Positions 16,546 to 25,195 are shown, counted from the first letter of the stretch. The stretch: 64,000 bases of DNA from Tolypothrix sp. PCC 7712 (GCF_025860405.1 NZ_CP063785.1:992001-1056000), one strand, 5' to 3'. Numbers and translations are program-made. The notes: a model not told the origin generated them from the sequence alone.

Positions 16546-18204
16546 ATGAGTGAAGCCTTATTTCGTGTCGAAAATCTGCGAGTTGCCTATCCTCAGTCTA
16601 GCGAAGAAGAACTCAATTGGGCGGTTGATGATGTATCTTTTACGCTGCAATCTGGCGAAAGAATGGGGCTAGTAGGAGAATCAGGTTGTGGGAAATCAAC
16701 TCTGGGAAGGGCTGTTATGCGTTTGCTTCCCTCATCTAGCCGGATTGAAGGGAACGTAAATTTTCTAGGTAAAAAAGTATTTGATTTAACACCCCAAGAA
16801 ATGCGGAAGTTTCGCGGGGAAGTGGTGGCGCTGATTTTCCAAGATCCGATGACGCGCCTAGATCCGTTGATGACTATTGGTAACCATTGTATAGAAACAC
16901 TTCAGGCGCATTCACCAGAATTATCAAAAAAACAAGCCAAAGAAAAAGCGATCGCAACTTTAGAAAAGGTAAAAATCCCCGCGAGTCGGTGGAATCAGTA
17001 TCCCCATGAGTTTAGCGGTGGGATGCGTCAACGGGTAGCTATAGCTTTGGCGTTACTTCTCAACCCAAAATTGATTGTGGCTGATGAACCCACTACTAGT
17101 TTAGATGTCACTGTCTCCGCCCAAATTTTGCAGGAATTAACGCGCCTGTGTGCGGAAGAAAATATGGGGCTATTGTTAATTTCTCACGACTTAGCAATGG
17201 TTGCCGAGTACTGCGATCGCATTGGCGTAATGTACCAAGGCAAAATGGTAGAGATGGGTTCTACAGAGTCAGTATTTCGCCAGCCTCAACATGAATATAC
17301 GCGATCGCTTTTACAAGCAGCTTTGCATATTCAAGCTGTTGATGATATCGCCAATGAAGATTGGGCATTAGGAAGCGAAGATATTCCCGCACAAAACCCC
17401 ATCTTGAAGATTACGGAACTCAAGCAGCATTACACCATCGAACCGAACTTTATTGAACGCATATTCAAAGCCCAAAATCAAACCATTAAAGCTGTAGATG
17501 GAATTAATTTAGAACTATACCCAGGAGAAATTTTAGGCTTAGTCGGGGAATCCGGTTGTGGGAAAAGCACCCTATCACGGACAATTTTGCAGCTTATTCG
17601 TCCCACTGCTGGTAAAGTCGAATTTTTAGGACAAGAATTAACCACCTTATCGCGCCAAGAAATTCGTTCCTCACGGCGACAAATGCAGATGGTGTTTCAA
17701 GATCCCCACGCTTGTCTTAATCCAGCGATGACAGTAGGACAAAGTATCGGAGATCCGTTATTAATTCACAACTTGGCTGATGCGACAAAAGCCAAAGAAC
17801 AAGTTTTATGGATGCTGCAAAAAGTCGGCTTAACACCGCCAGAAGTATATTATCAGCGTTACCCCTCAGATTTATCTGGTGGACAACAGCAACGAGTTGC
17901 GATCGCGCGCGCTTTAATTACTCGTCCTAAACTATTAATCTGCGATGAACCCGTGAGTATGTTAGATGCTAGCGTCCAATCGCAAGTATTAGAGTTGATG
18001 CTGCAATTAAAAGAAGAGTTTGAGTTAACATACTTGTTTATCACCCATGACTTGTGGTTAGCGAGATTTTTATGCGATCGCATTGCAGTCATGAATGGTG
18101 GACAAATTGTCGAACTCGGCCCCACAAAACGAATTTTTGCTAATCCTCAACATCCTTATACTAAAACCCTACTAGCGGCTGCACCTTTATTAGCACGCGC
18201 TTAG
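16546..18204 (+). CDS. Double ABC transporter ATP-binding protein (DppD-DppF/YejF type)
   Basis: A 552-residue protein with two complete ABC ATPase modules, as in peptide/nickel importers where DppD and DppF are fused. Module 1 has Walker A GESGCGKS (44-51), signature FSGGMRQR (about 156-163) and Walker B LIVADEPTT. Module 2 begins near residue 280, with Walker A GESGCGKS (about 334-341), signature LSGGQQQR and Walker B LLICDEPVS. Both sites look competent. It would power import of an oligopeptide or similar solute through membrane and binding subunits that are not encoded nearby, so it is an orphan ATPase gene, which is common in cyanobacteria. The substrate cannot be told. Confidence 0.88.
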   Translation: MSEALFRVENLRVAYPQSSEEELNWAVDDVSFTLQSGERMGLVGESGCGKSTLGRAVMRLLPSSSRIEGNVNFLGKKVFDLTPQEMRKFRGEVVALIFQDPMTRLDPLMTIGNHCIETLQAHSPELSKKQAKEKAIATLEKVKIPASRWNQYPHEFSGGMRQRVAIALALLLNPKLIVADEPTTSLDVTVSAQILQELTRLCAEENMGLLLISHDLAMVAEYCDRIGVMYQGKMVEMGSTESVFRQPQHEYTRSLLQAALHIQAVDDIANEDWALGSEDIPAQNPILKITELKQHYTIEPNFIERIFKAQNQTIKAVDGINLELYPGEILGLVGESGCGKSTLSRTILQLIRPTAGKVEFLGQELTTLSRQEIRSSRRQMQMVFQDPHACLNPAMTVGQSIGDPLLIHNLADATKAKEQVLWMLQKVGLTPPEVYYQRYPSDLSGGQQQRVAIARALITRPKLLICDEPVSMLDASVQSQVLELMLQLKEEFELTYLFITHDLWLARFLCDRIAVMNGGQIVELGPTKRIFANPQHPYTKTLLAAAPLLARA

Positions 18205-18222
18205 GGGATTTCAATACTTGAT

Positions 18223-18264
18223 GGGGAAGGGTAAAAGGGGAAGGGTAAAAGGGGAAGGGTAAAA
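18223..18264. repeat. 14-bp tandem repeat (GGGGAAGGGTAAAA) x3
   Basis: Three exact copies, followed by the inverse strand's pyrimidine run at about 18285-18302, which could fold back. It lies 18 bp after the ABC gene, so it may act as a transcription end structure. Confidence 0.75.
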
Positions 18265-18334
18265 GGGGGAAAGGATTTGTATTTTTCCTTTACCCTTTCC
18301 CCATTTTTGCAAATTGGTATAATTTCTGCGGGTT

Positions 18335-18462
18335 ATATGATGTCCGGCAAATTACCCTTAATATGTCATTGCGAGCAGAACGAAGTGGAGCGAAGCAATC
18401 ACAAGGACTCTGCGATTGCTTCACTTCGTTCGCAATGACGGGCATTTGAACGGACATGATAT
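18335..18462. repeat. MITE-like element with ATATGATGTCCG ends
   Basis: 128 bp bounded by imperfect inverted repeats (ATATGATGTCCG and CGGACATGATAT). The inner part is the widespread TCATTGCGAGC...CGAAGCAATC palindrome. Related flanks (TTTGCAAATTGGTATAA) occur on both sides, at about 18306 and 18537. Confidence 0.7.
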
Positions 18463-18501
18463 TAAGAGGAAAAGGAAAAGAAAGTAAAGAATTTGTATTT
18501 T

Positions 18502-18532
18502 CCCTTTCACCTTTCACCTTTCACCTTTCCCC
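18502..18532. repeat. Heptamer repeat (CTTTCAC)n
   Basis: Four heptamers CTTTCAC/CTTTCCC in a pyrimidine-rich tract. Confidence 0.7.
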
Positions 18533-18863
18533 TTGTTTGCAAATTGGTATAACTTCTCCGGCTCAAAATTGAGAAGAAAACATAAAAGGATTACAAGGTT
18601 AATTAGCAAGCAACAATAGTTACCTCTCCAATTACTTGTAATCCTTTGACACCACAATAATCTTCCAGCATTAGAGCAAAACTTGTTATTAAAGTACCTA
18701 ACTTTGGATACAGCGAACTTCTACCAAAAGGTAGAAGTCACGATTAAATTACCATGTAATATTTGTCACACACAAATTGCTGATGACTGATACCAAAGCA
18801 AGTAATGTTTGCAACACATCAGTAATATTCTAGAGGGCAAGGCAGTGCCCATTGGTGTCAAAA

Positions 18864-19040
18864 CAATTCAAAATTCAAAATTATCAATTCAAAATTACAA
18901 TCAGTGGGGGCTTGAAACCCGCCACTGATTGTAGACCACTGATTCAAAGAATCAGTGGGGGCTTGTACCCAGAATTAATTAATTCAAAATTATTCTTCTT
19001 ATTCATTTTGAATTTTGAATTTTGAATTTTGAATTCAAAA
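18864..19040. repeat. AT-rich palindromic repeat element
   Basis: The outer arms are runs of TTCAAAA and its complement TTTTGAA. The interior holds two AATCAGTGGGGGCTTG copies and a CCACTGATT inverse that can pair. Size and symmetry resemble a MITE. Non-coding. Confidence 0.6.
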
Positions 19041-19044
19041 AGTG

Positions 19045-19225
19045 GTCAACTTAAGCTTAAAGCTATATAGGGCGGGCGTTGTACAAAAACTTTCGCCCTC
19101 ATCCCCTAACCCCTTCTCCCCCAGGAGAAGGGGAATTAAATCTCTTGCTCCCCTCTCCCAGTGGGAGAGGGGTTGGGGGTGAGGGCGAAACCTTGCACAA
19201 GAGCGGGTTTCACGTTAAGTTGACA
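19045..19225. repeat. MITE-A copy 1 (uninterrupted)
   Basis: About 181 bp with ends GTCAACTTAA and TTAAGTTGACA. The interior contains two strong hairpins (CCCCTTCTCC/GGAGAAGGGG and CCCTCTCCC/GGGAGAGGG) and paired CGCCCTCA/TGAGGGCG arms. The same element, reversed and interrupted by MITE-B, is at 22279-22573. Confidence 0.8.
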
Positions 19226-19356
19226 CTACTGTTGCCCCTACAATCTGTCGGATTCTTTTTTCAAACTGGTATGAGCTTGATTTGGGATAGATTATACCAT
19301 TAGCAAACAGGGCATTGAGCATTAGTAATTATTTACCATGCCCTATGCCCCATGCC

Positions 19357-21642
19357 CTAAGCTTCAATCACCACTCGTAAATTGCCGCGTTTTTTAGCTA
19401 CACGACAAGCGGTAGTGCTACCAGAACGCTCAAATTCTAAATCGAGGACGGTAGGGCCGACGTGCAAATTATGCAGGGAAAGGCGATTGATTGACTCTGG
19501 TAAAGCCGGATCGATGATTCGCAAGCAGTTATTTTGCGCGTCAGGGACGAGGTTGACGATCATTTGTAGCAGTTGGAAAATACTACCAGTCGCCCAAGCT
19601 TGGGGAGTACAAGCGACAGGATATTGTACAGGCGCATTATCACCGTTGCGTTCGTAACCACAGAACAGTTCTGGGGGACGTTGATATGGTTGCTGGGTAG
19701 TCATATCTACCAAACCTTGGAAGAGTTCTAAAGCTTGATCGATTAACCCTAGCGATCGCAATCCCATTGCAATGATGGCGTTATCATGGGGCCACACTGA
19801 ACCAACGTGATAGCCCATTGGGTTATAAGCTGGCGATAAACTGCTGAGTGTGCGTATTCCCCAACCATTAAACATATCGGGGGCGCGTAAGCGTTCGGCG
19901 ACGCTGTAGGCTTTTTCGGGTGTAAAGATGCCCAAATGTAAACAATGGCCAGGGTTTGAGGTAATACTATCTACTTGCTTACCATCACCATCCAAAGCCA
20001 AGGCGCAGAAATCTTGGTCTTCCATCCAGAAATCGTGGTTAAACCGCAATTTCAGATTTCTGGCTTCCTCTAGCCAACGATCTGCTAAATCCAGCCGCTT
20101 TTTCATCCGTGCAATTTCAGCCAGGCGCATTTTCGCTGCATAGACATAAGCTTGCACCTCACAAAGGGCGATGGGGCCGTTAGCTAACTCTCCCTTATGG
20201 TCTACAATACAATCGCCGGAATCTTTCCAGCCTTGGTTAGCCAGACCGCGTTTGGATTTACGATAGTAGCTCAAGTAGCTAGTTTCTTTAGTATTGCGGT
20301 CAATCCACTCCATTGCTGCTAAAGCATTGGGCCAAAGCTGCTCTAAAGTTTCTTGATCATGCGTCCAGGCATAATATTCAGCATAAAGCATCAGCCATAG
20401 GGGTGTGGCATCAACTGTACCGTAGTAAGGTGTATGAGGAATTTCCTGACACCTGGCCATTTCCCCTAAGCGCAACTCGTGTAAAATCTTTCCTGGTTCT
20501 TCTTCACGCCACTCATCATCTACTTTGCCTTGGTATGTCGCTAATAGCGTCAAGGTTTCTTTGGCAATGCGGGGATTTAACATCAAAGTTTGGGAAGCTG
20601 TAATGATGGAATCTCGCCCAAACAATGCCGAAAACCAAGGTACACCAGCCGAAACAGTCTTATTTTTGCCAAAGGACTGGCGCAACAAATACATATCTTG
20701 TTCCGCCCGTTCCACCACTCGGTTAAAAGTGCTTTTATCGGTACTGATGCGGGTAATTTGTTGCACCCAATGCTGTTCTTCCATTAATTCAGCGGCTTTG
20801 GCTTGTGCTAAAGTCACCGCCGCACTAACAGTAGAACTCGATTGATTATTTCGCAACATATTCACCCGATAACCCAACTTTTGGGTTTCGTGAGAAGCTA
20901 ACTCTAGCTGCCATACCGCAGTGTAACCCTTAAAATAGTCTGGTTGGCGATGCTGGAAATTAATCCGCGATTCCATCACCAAACCATCTAAACCTTGATA
21001 GGCGAGGGTTAAGGATTCATCCCGCACCATCGCAGAGTGATTTTGTAGTGGTGAACCACCATCAGCAGCTGTTCCATCTTCTGGCGTTGGCTCTACTAAG
21101 CGTAACAGTCTACCGCGCTGATCTCTGCCATAGCCACGCACTTCAAATAAATCCACAAAATCGGCATCAAAGCTGATACTCAGTTCAAAACTAACGGTAG
21201 TGGTGCTGTAGTTAGAAACTTCAATTTCTTCAAACAGCGCCCCATTTAGCACTAGTTCGCGACGAATCCCGACAGTATCAGCTTTGAGACGTTCATCGAT
21301 TCTGGGATTAGTACACAGAACCGAGAGTGCAAACCCTTTATCTGCAGTACTGCTGAGTAAAACAGGCGATCGCCCTTCAATCTGCAACTCTAGGCGGCTC
21401 AAAAAACGCGTATCACAGCAAAATAGCCCCATACTGGGATTACCATCGTTCAGAGAGCATCCAGAAATGTTGCCTATTGTATCTGTGATAAAAAATAAAT
21501 CATCATCTTTGACCGTCAGCGTTGGTTGTGGTCTTTCGCTTATAACACAAGGCCACTCCGGGATAGGTAACTGTTCTGCTGGAATATAAGTCTTTCCGTC
21601 TAAGAAAATTTTTTCCGGTGTCATCAGTATATCCGATGTCAT
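19357..21642 (-). CDS. Amylo-alpha-1,6-glucosidase-type glycoside hydrolase (glycogen debranching family)
   Basis: A 761-residue soluble protein. The N-terminal third (about 30-290) is a beta-rich glycogen-debranching N-terminal domain (DDDLFFITDTIGNISG, GLFCCDTRFLSRLEL). The C-terminal two thirds is an (alpha/alpha)6 barrel with YGTVDATPLWLMLYAEYY, GWKDSGDCIVDHKGE and GSVWPHDNAIIAMGL, the usual signatures of this group, where acidic residues near GWKDSGD and the Trp-rich loops line the active site. It probably trims alpha-1,6 branches or related glucans in storage carbohydrate metabolism, though members with other substrates exist. The start at MTSDILMTPEKIF is preferred; M7 is possible. There is no operon partner. 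Confidence 0.85.
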   Translation of the reverse strand: MTSDILMTPEKIFLDGKTYIPAEQLPIPEWPCVISERPQPTLTVKDDDLFFITDTIGNISGCSLNDGNPSMGLFCCDTRFLSRLELQIEGRSPVLLSSTADKGFALSVLCTNPRIDERLKADTVGIRRELVLNGALFEEIEVSNYSTTTVSFELSISFDADFVDLFEVRGYGRDQRGRLLRLVEPTPEDGTAADGGSPLQNHSAMVRDESLTLAYQGLDGLVMESRINFQHRQPDYFKGYTAVWQLELASHETQKLGYRVNMLRNNQSSSTVSAAVTLAQAKAAELMEEQHWVQQITRISTDKSTFNRVVERAEQDMYLLRQSFGKNKTVSAGVPWFSALFGRDSIITASQTLMLNPRIAKETLTLLATYQGKVDDEWREEEPGKILHELRLGEMARCQEIPHTPYYGTVDATPLWLMLYAEYYAWTHDQETLEQLWPNALAAMEWIDRNTKETSYLSYYRKSKRGLANQGWKDSGDCIVDHKGELANGPIALCEVQAYVYAAKMRLAEIARMKKRLDLADRWLEEARNLKLRFNHDFWMEDQDFCALALDGDGKQVDSITSNPGHCLHLGIFTPEKAYSVAERLRAPDMFNGWGIRTLSSLSPAYNPMGYHVGSVWPHDNAIIAMGLRSLGLIDQALELFQGLVDMTTQQPYQRPPELFCGYERNGDNAPVQYPVACTPQAWATGSIFQLLQMIVNLVPDAQNNCLRIIDPALPESINRLSLHNLHVGPTVLDLEFERSGSTTACRVAKKRGNLRVVIEA

Positions 21643-22044
21643 TAGCCAGTCTTCCGTGTACAGGTCTAGATTTTCGCGTAAGCATAGCCCGCCGTAGGCA
21701 TTGCATCAGCGTCAACAGGAAACAAGCCCCAGTAGAGGTTTGCCTCATTCGGAACTTAGGCACTAAGCTGAGTAAACTCAGTTGAGCCATTCAAGCCTAG
21801 ATAATACTTACATAATCTGGGAAAAAGGGCAGCTATTAAATGTACAACAATCAAATTTTTAGCAATTGATAATTTAGACTCAGAAGTATGACAAAGCTTT
21901 GATAAAAGCGGCTTTTGAGCTTGATCCCCAAAACAAGATTGTTAATTAAAGCTTCGGGTTGCAACTGCCTTTGTCAGAAATTTATATTTTTTCTCAATTT
22001 TTGAATGTTTTTTTAAGGTTTGAGCAGGAGGAAATTAAGTATAA

Positions 22045-22242
22045 ATGCAGATTCAACATTTAACCAAGTTCAGAATTGTAGAATTGCGATCGCCTTTTAA
22101 ACCTGAACCTGAAATTCCGGGCTGTGCTATCTCAACTATGAAAGGGAACAGGGAACGGGCAACGGGCAACAGGAAATTAACATTGTCACCCACAATTCCA
22201 CTCGGCTTTCAACCTTACTTCTCTACGAGACGCTACGCGTAG
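22045..22242 (+). CDS. Doubtful small reading frame, possibly a gene remnant
   Basis: 65 codons beginning MQIQHLTKFRIVELRSPF. A perfect AGGAGG lies 13 bp before the ATG, which is rather far but notable, and the first 33 codons are free of repeats. From about codon 35 on, the frame runs into GGGAACGGGCAAC short repeats and a CGTAGC-type dispersed repeat, so the original 3' end has probably been replaced. It may be a decayed gene or chance. I recognise no family. Confidence 0.22.
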   Translation: MQIQHLTKFRIVELRSPFKPEPEIPGCAISTMKGNRERATGNRKLTLSPTIPLGFQPYFSTRRYA

Positions 22243-22278
22243 CTTGCTTAAGCGTAGGAGTACGGGGCTACCCATTGG

Positions 22279-22573
22279 TGTCAACTTAACGTGAAACCCT
22301 CTTTGTTGCAAGGTTTCACCCTCACCCACAGGGTGAGGGGAGCAAGAGATTTAGGGATTTCCAAGAAATAAATTATTCCATCTTGTGGGGCGGGCATCTT
22401 GCCCGCCACATAAGCTGGGCGGACAAGATGTCCACCCCACAATAAATACTGGGATATTTTTTTATTTGGAAGTCCCTTAGTTCCCCTTCTCCTGCGGGAG
22501 AAGGGGTTAGGGGATGAGGGCGCGAGGTATTTGTACAACGCCTGCCCTATATAGCTTTTAGCTTAAGTTGACA
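22279..22573. repeat. MITE-A copy 2, interrupted by MITE-B
   Basis: Ends TGTCAACTTAA and TTAAGTTGACA; the body matches 19045-19225 in reverse orientation. The middle is split by the 123-bp MITE-B at 22354-22476, flanked by TTA on both sides. In copy 1 the corresponding site is a single uninterrupted TAA. Confidence 0.8.
22354..22476. repeat. MITE-B copy 2, nested in MITE-A
   Basis: The reverse complement of 11487-11608 with only a few differences. TTA occurs at 22351-22353 and 22477-22479, giving the same 3-bp duplication seen at copy 1. Confidence 0.82.
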
Positions 22574-22591
22574 CCAATGCCTTTTTCCTCT

Positions 22592-22618
22592 GTTCCCTGT
22601 TCCCTATTCCCTGTTCCC
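22592..22618. repeat. Heptanucleotide short tandem repeat (GTTCCCT)n
   Basis: Four heptamers GTTCCCT, GTTCCCT, ATTCCCT, GTTCCCG. Confidence 0.8.
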
Positions 22619-22742
22619 GCTCCGAAGGTGATTCGTAAATGCAAGCTAAAATAACCTATAAGTTGTGCCAATTAGCCAGCACGCGTCTGGGCATATATTT
22701 ACTGAAATTTGTTCATATTACCTGGTTTATCGATTGTGAAGC

Positions 22743-22938
22743 TAATGCACGATCTGTAAACTTGATGCACGAGTTCGTGCACTTGATTCACAAGTTGTAA
22801 ACTTAATGCACGAGTTCGTGCACTTGATTCACAAGTCGTGAACTTAATGCACGAGTTCGTGAACTTGATTCACGAGTCCTGTACTTGATGCACGAGTTTG
22901 TGAACTTGATTCACGAGTTCGTGCACTTGATTTTTGAG
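22743..22938. repeat. Alternating 21/20-bp tandem repeats (41-bp higher-order period)
   Basis: About nine units such as TTCGTGCACTTGATTCACAAG and TTGTAAACTTAATGCACGAG alternate. Most junctions recreate the palindrome GCACGAGTTCGTGC or a variant of it, so the array is a string of small dyads. It lies upstream of no divergent gene; the nearest gene is the VanZ-like gene, whose 3' end faces it. Confidence 0.8.
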
Positions 22939-23083
22939 TAGAAAAACCTGAGTTCGGGTTAAGCAGATTAAGATAAAATCCAGTCCATGTTAAGGCTGGG
23001 CTTCTTAGGTTGATGACATCAGCAATTAATCCACACAGAAAATTAACACAGAAATTAACAGGGCTGGGGTCAAAATAAAATTT

Positions 23084-23464
23084 TTACGAGGTTTTCAGTT
23101 TTTTTCTTTCTGCTAACCAAGTAAAAAAAACAATACCGCAAAGGTCAGCAGTTAAATCAAATAAATCAAAAGAACGATAAGGTACAAAGAATTGAATTAT
23201 TTCATCTATTACACAAATTAATATCACAATCATGGGAGCCAATGGCAAAGAAATATTCAAAATTTGAATTTTACGTTTATTCCCAGCTAAATGGCTGATA
23301 AAAGCGGCTATACCTAATAGAAGAAAATGCAAAATAGTATCATAATGAGGAAATTGCGCTAGTTCGGTGGGGATAATTTTTAGATATGCAGATAGCGAGA
23401 TAGACATCAAAATGCCAAAGTAAACCCAAAATGCAAATACCCAAAATCTATTAGCTTTCATTTT
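23084..23464 (-). CDS. VanZ-like family membrane protein
   Basis: About 126 residues with four membrane spans and the VanZ pattern: HYDTILHFLLLGIAAF in the middle and DEIIQFFVPYRSFDLFDLTADLCG near the end. VanZ-like proteins are widespread, and most have no proven role (the name comes from teicoplanin resistance). The start chosen is the ATG at 23464 (MKANRFWVF). An upstream in-frame ATG at 23512 lies inside the stem of a probable terminator (23504-23534) of the preceding gene, which makes it unlikely. The next gene upstream on the strand is the conserved 86-residue protein. Confidence 0.75.
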   Translation of the reverse strand, partial: KMKANRFWVFAFWVYFGILMSISLSAYLKIIPTELAQFPHYDTILHFLLLGIAAFISHLAGNKRKIQILNISLPLAPMIVILICVIDEIIQFFVPYRSFDLFDLTADLCGIVFFTWLAERKKLKTS

Positions 23465-23503
23465 CAGCGCAGAAAAAGTATTCTTGATAACTCCAAGAAT
23501 AAC

Positions 23504-23534
23504 AAAGAGCATTCCGCAATCAGGAACGCTCTTT
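23504..23534 (-). terminator. Probable intrinsic terminator after the 23612-23872 gene
   Basis: A 12-bp stem (AAAGAGCGTTCC / GGAATGCTCTTT read on the minus strand) with a 7-base loop, followed by TTTGTTATTC. One position is G-U in the minus-strand RNA but an A-C mismatch on the plus strand, which points to the minus strand as the functional one. Confidence 0.6.
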
Positions 23535-23611
23535 TTAGAAAAATTTTCTCAAGATAATGAAAAGTTAACTTGAAGACTGCTAATATTTAAAATGCCTAAA
23601 TTAGCAAAAAA

Positions 23612-23872
23612 TCAGGCATGAAGATTGGCTTGTTCTTGTAACCAGGGGTCTACCGGCTGTCCATCTTTGCGACGCAATTCAATTTCCACTACCATAACTT
23701 CTTTAGAACCAGGAGGAGCAGGTTTTTTATGGAAAATAATGTCATAGTCTAGTGGATCGTGATTGCGTTCTTTCAACCATTCTTGGACTTTGGTAGTGGC
23801 AAAGAATGTTTGACCTTGCTCAAACATCCGAGTAATCTGCATTTGTAGGGTGTAGGGATTTAGGCGACCCAT
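23612..23872 (-). CDS. Conserved small cyanobacterial protein, unknown function
   Basis: 86 residues, soluble. Visible features are an N-terminal helix (NPYTLQMQITRMFEQGQTFF), a KVQEWLKERNHDPLDYDIIF segment and a strand pair (EVMVVEIELRRKDGQPVDPW). I recognise no domain name; it looks like a compact alpha/beta protein found in cyanobacteria. It is monocistronic in appearance, with a probable terminator 78 bp downstream. Confidence 0.65.
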   Translation of the reverse strand: MGRLNPYTLQMQITRMFEQGQTFFATTKVQEWLKERNHDPLDYDIIFHKKPAPPGSKEVMVVEIELRRKDGQPVDPWLQEQANLHA

Positions 23873-24251
23873 TTTTAATTACCTTTGTTCAATAATTTGC
23901 AGGGTTAGCAATGCCTACCCTACTTGACACTTTTATGTTACTTGTATCCTAAGAAAGTTTTCTACTGTATAAGATATTAACGCCAGCTTAATATTTCCCT
24001 AAACTACGCCAAGACAACTTGGCGGGGGAAAGGGGCCAGAAAAAACCTTTAACCCTTACCCTTTAACCTTTTCCCCAAACTCAATTCCAACTTGAAAATC
24101 CTGAAAGGATTGGGGATACAGAGACAATGAGATTTAGCCGCAAGACACCGCAAAACTTTCTGTGTCATCATTGTTGCCAATTGTACTACCGCTAGAGTTA
24201 TTATTTTGAGGTTATCTAACGCTCACTTTATTGGTTATTTAGGTAAATTGC
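23873..24251. other. Non-coding stretch between divergent genes
   Basis: This holds the promoters of the 86-residue protein (minus strand) and the bestrophin-like protein (plus strand). A pyrimidine-rich AACCTTTAACCCTTACCCTTTAACC tract lies at about 24043-24070 and an imperfect CCAAGACAACTTGG dyad at about 24008-24021. No gene was seen. Confidence 0.5.
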
Positions 24252-25187
24252 ATGGCAGCTGACAAATTAAAACGGGTTCCAATGGTTTTACAGCTTAAAG
24301 GCTCGGTGATCTCAGCTATTGCTAAAAATGTCTTATTGTTTGGAATTTTTGGAATTATTATTTCTACACTTCACTATTATAAGTTTCCAGTTTCCCAACC
24401 TATATTAGGCAGCGTTATTCCCAGTATTGTTTTAGGTTTATTACTAGTTTTCCGCACAAACACAGCTTATGAGCGTTTTTGGGAAGGTAGAAAAAGTTGG
24501 GGTGCAATAGTCAATACTGTGAGAAATTTAGCAAGGCAAATTTGGGTCAGCGTTGATGAAGTTTCTCCAGAAGATAGAAAAAATAAAATTACAGCTTTAT
24601 ATCTATTAGTAGCTTTTGCTGTGGCAACGAAATTACATTTACGCGGTGAACCTGTCAATCAGGAGTTAAAAGAATTGATGCCGTCGTCTATGTATCAGGA
24701 ATTGAAAATCATGAATAATCCGCCAATAGAAGTGGCTTTTTGGATTGGCGATTATTTACAGCAAAGATATAACTACAAATGCCTCAATAGCTACCAGTTA
24801 ACATCTATGCAAGAATTATTGAATAATTTAGTCGATAATTTAGGAATTTGCGAACGGATTTTAAGAACACCAATGCCCCTTGCCTATGCAATTCATTTAA
24901 AGCAATTATTATTTCTTTATTGTCTGCTGTTACCATTTCAAATGGTGCAAAGCTTGGGTTGGTGGACTGGTTTAATTGCAGCTTTAGTCAGTTTTACATT
25001 ATTTGGCATTGAAGCTATCGGCTTAGAAATCGAAAACCCCTTTGGTTATGATGATAATGATTTGCCTTTGGACGCAATTTGCCAAACAATGAAACGCAAT
25101 ATTGATGATTTAATCGGCTTAACGCCAAATGTGCGATCGCTTTCCAGCAACTTGACTAATACAGAAGATTTGAGTCTCGGTAATTAA
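24252..25187 (+). CDS. Bestrophin-like (UPF0187) membrane protein
   Basis: A 311-residue protein of the bacterial bestrophin-like family, anion or cation channels with four membrane helices. The diagnostic RTNTAYERFWEGRKSWGAIVNTVRNLARQ segment follows the first two spans (about 73-101); the later GIEAIGLEIENPFGYDDNDLPLD motif (about 254-276) is the conserved region before the C-terminal helix. In phototrophs, related proteins have been linked to bicarbonate/chloride flux and to adjusting the proton motive force in changing light, but the function here is inferred only from family. Convergent with the M28 peptidase gene, 8 bp away. Confidence 0.85.
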   Translation: MAADKLKRVPMVLQLKGSVISAIAKNVLLFGIFGIIISTLHYYKFPVSQPILGSVIPSIVLGLLLVFRTNTAYERFWEGRKSWGAIVNTVRNLARQIWVSVDEVSPEDRKNKITALYLLVAFAVATKLHLRGEPVNQELKELMPSSMYQELKIMNNPPIEVAFWIGDYLQQRYNYKCLNSYQLTSMQELLNNLVDNLGICERILRTPMPLAYAIHLKQLLFLYCLLLPFQMVQSLGWWTGLIAALVSFTLFGIEAIGLEIENPFGYDDNDLPLDAICQTMKRNIDDLIGLTPNVRSLSSNLTNTEDLSLGN

Positions 25188-25195
25188 TCCCAATT

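Larger units (their letters stand above)
18205..19356. other. Repeat-rich non-coding stretch
   Basis: No credible gene. It contains a purine-rich 14-bp repeat, a MITE-like element, a heptamer repeat, a large palindromic AT-rich element and MITE-A copy 1, listed separately. A short segment at about 18824-18853 (TTCTAGAGGGCAAGGCAGTGCCC) recurs at about 35750-35775 and marks another dispersed repeat. Short reading frames across these repeats were discounted. Confidence 0.75.
21643..23083. other. Long repeat-rich non-coding stretch
   Basis: It contains a questionable small reading frame (22045-22242), MITE-A copy 2 with nested MITE-B, a heptamer repeat and a 41-bp tandem repeat array, listed separately. 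The rest (21643-22040 and 22940-23083) shows only dispersed CGTAGC-type repeat fragments and no gene. Confidence 0.7.

Noticed and set aside
18290..18517. 75-codon minus-strand frame
   Set aside because: It consists of the TCATTGCGAGC-type palindromic element and pyrimidine-rich repeats.
19079..19303. 74-codon frame
   Set aside because: It is mostly the hairpin interior of MITE-A copy 1 (Pro/Gly/Leu-rich low complexity).
22281..22538. 85-codon minus-strand frame
   Set aside because: It is made entirely of the nested MITE-A/MITE-B copies.
22743..22938. CRISPR-like array or origin
   Set aside because: Repeats are contiguous dyads without spacers, and no cas, dnaA or partition genes lie nearby.
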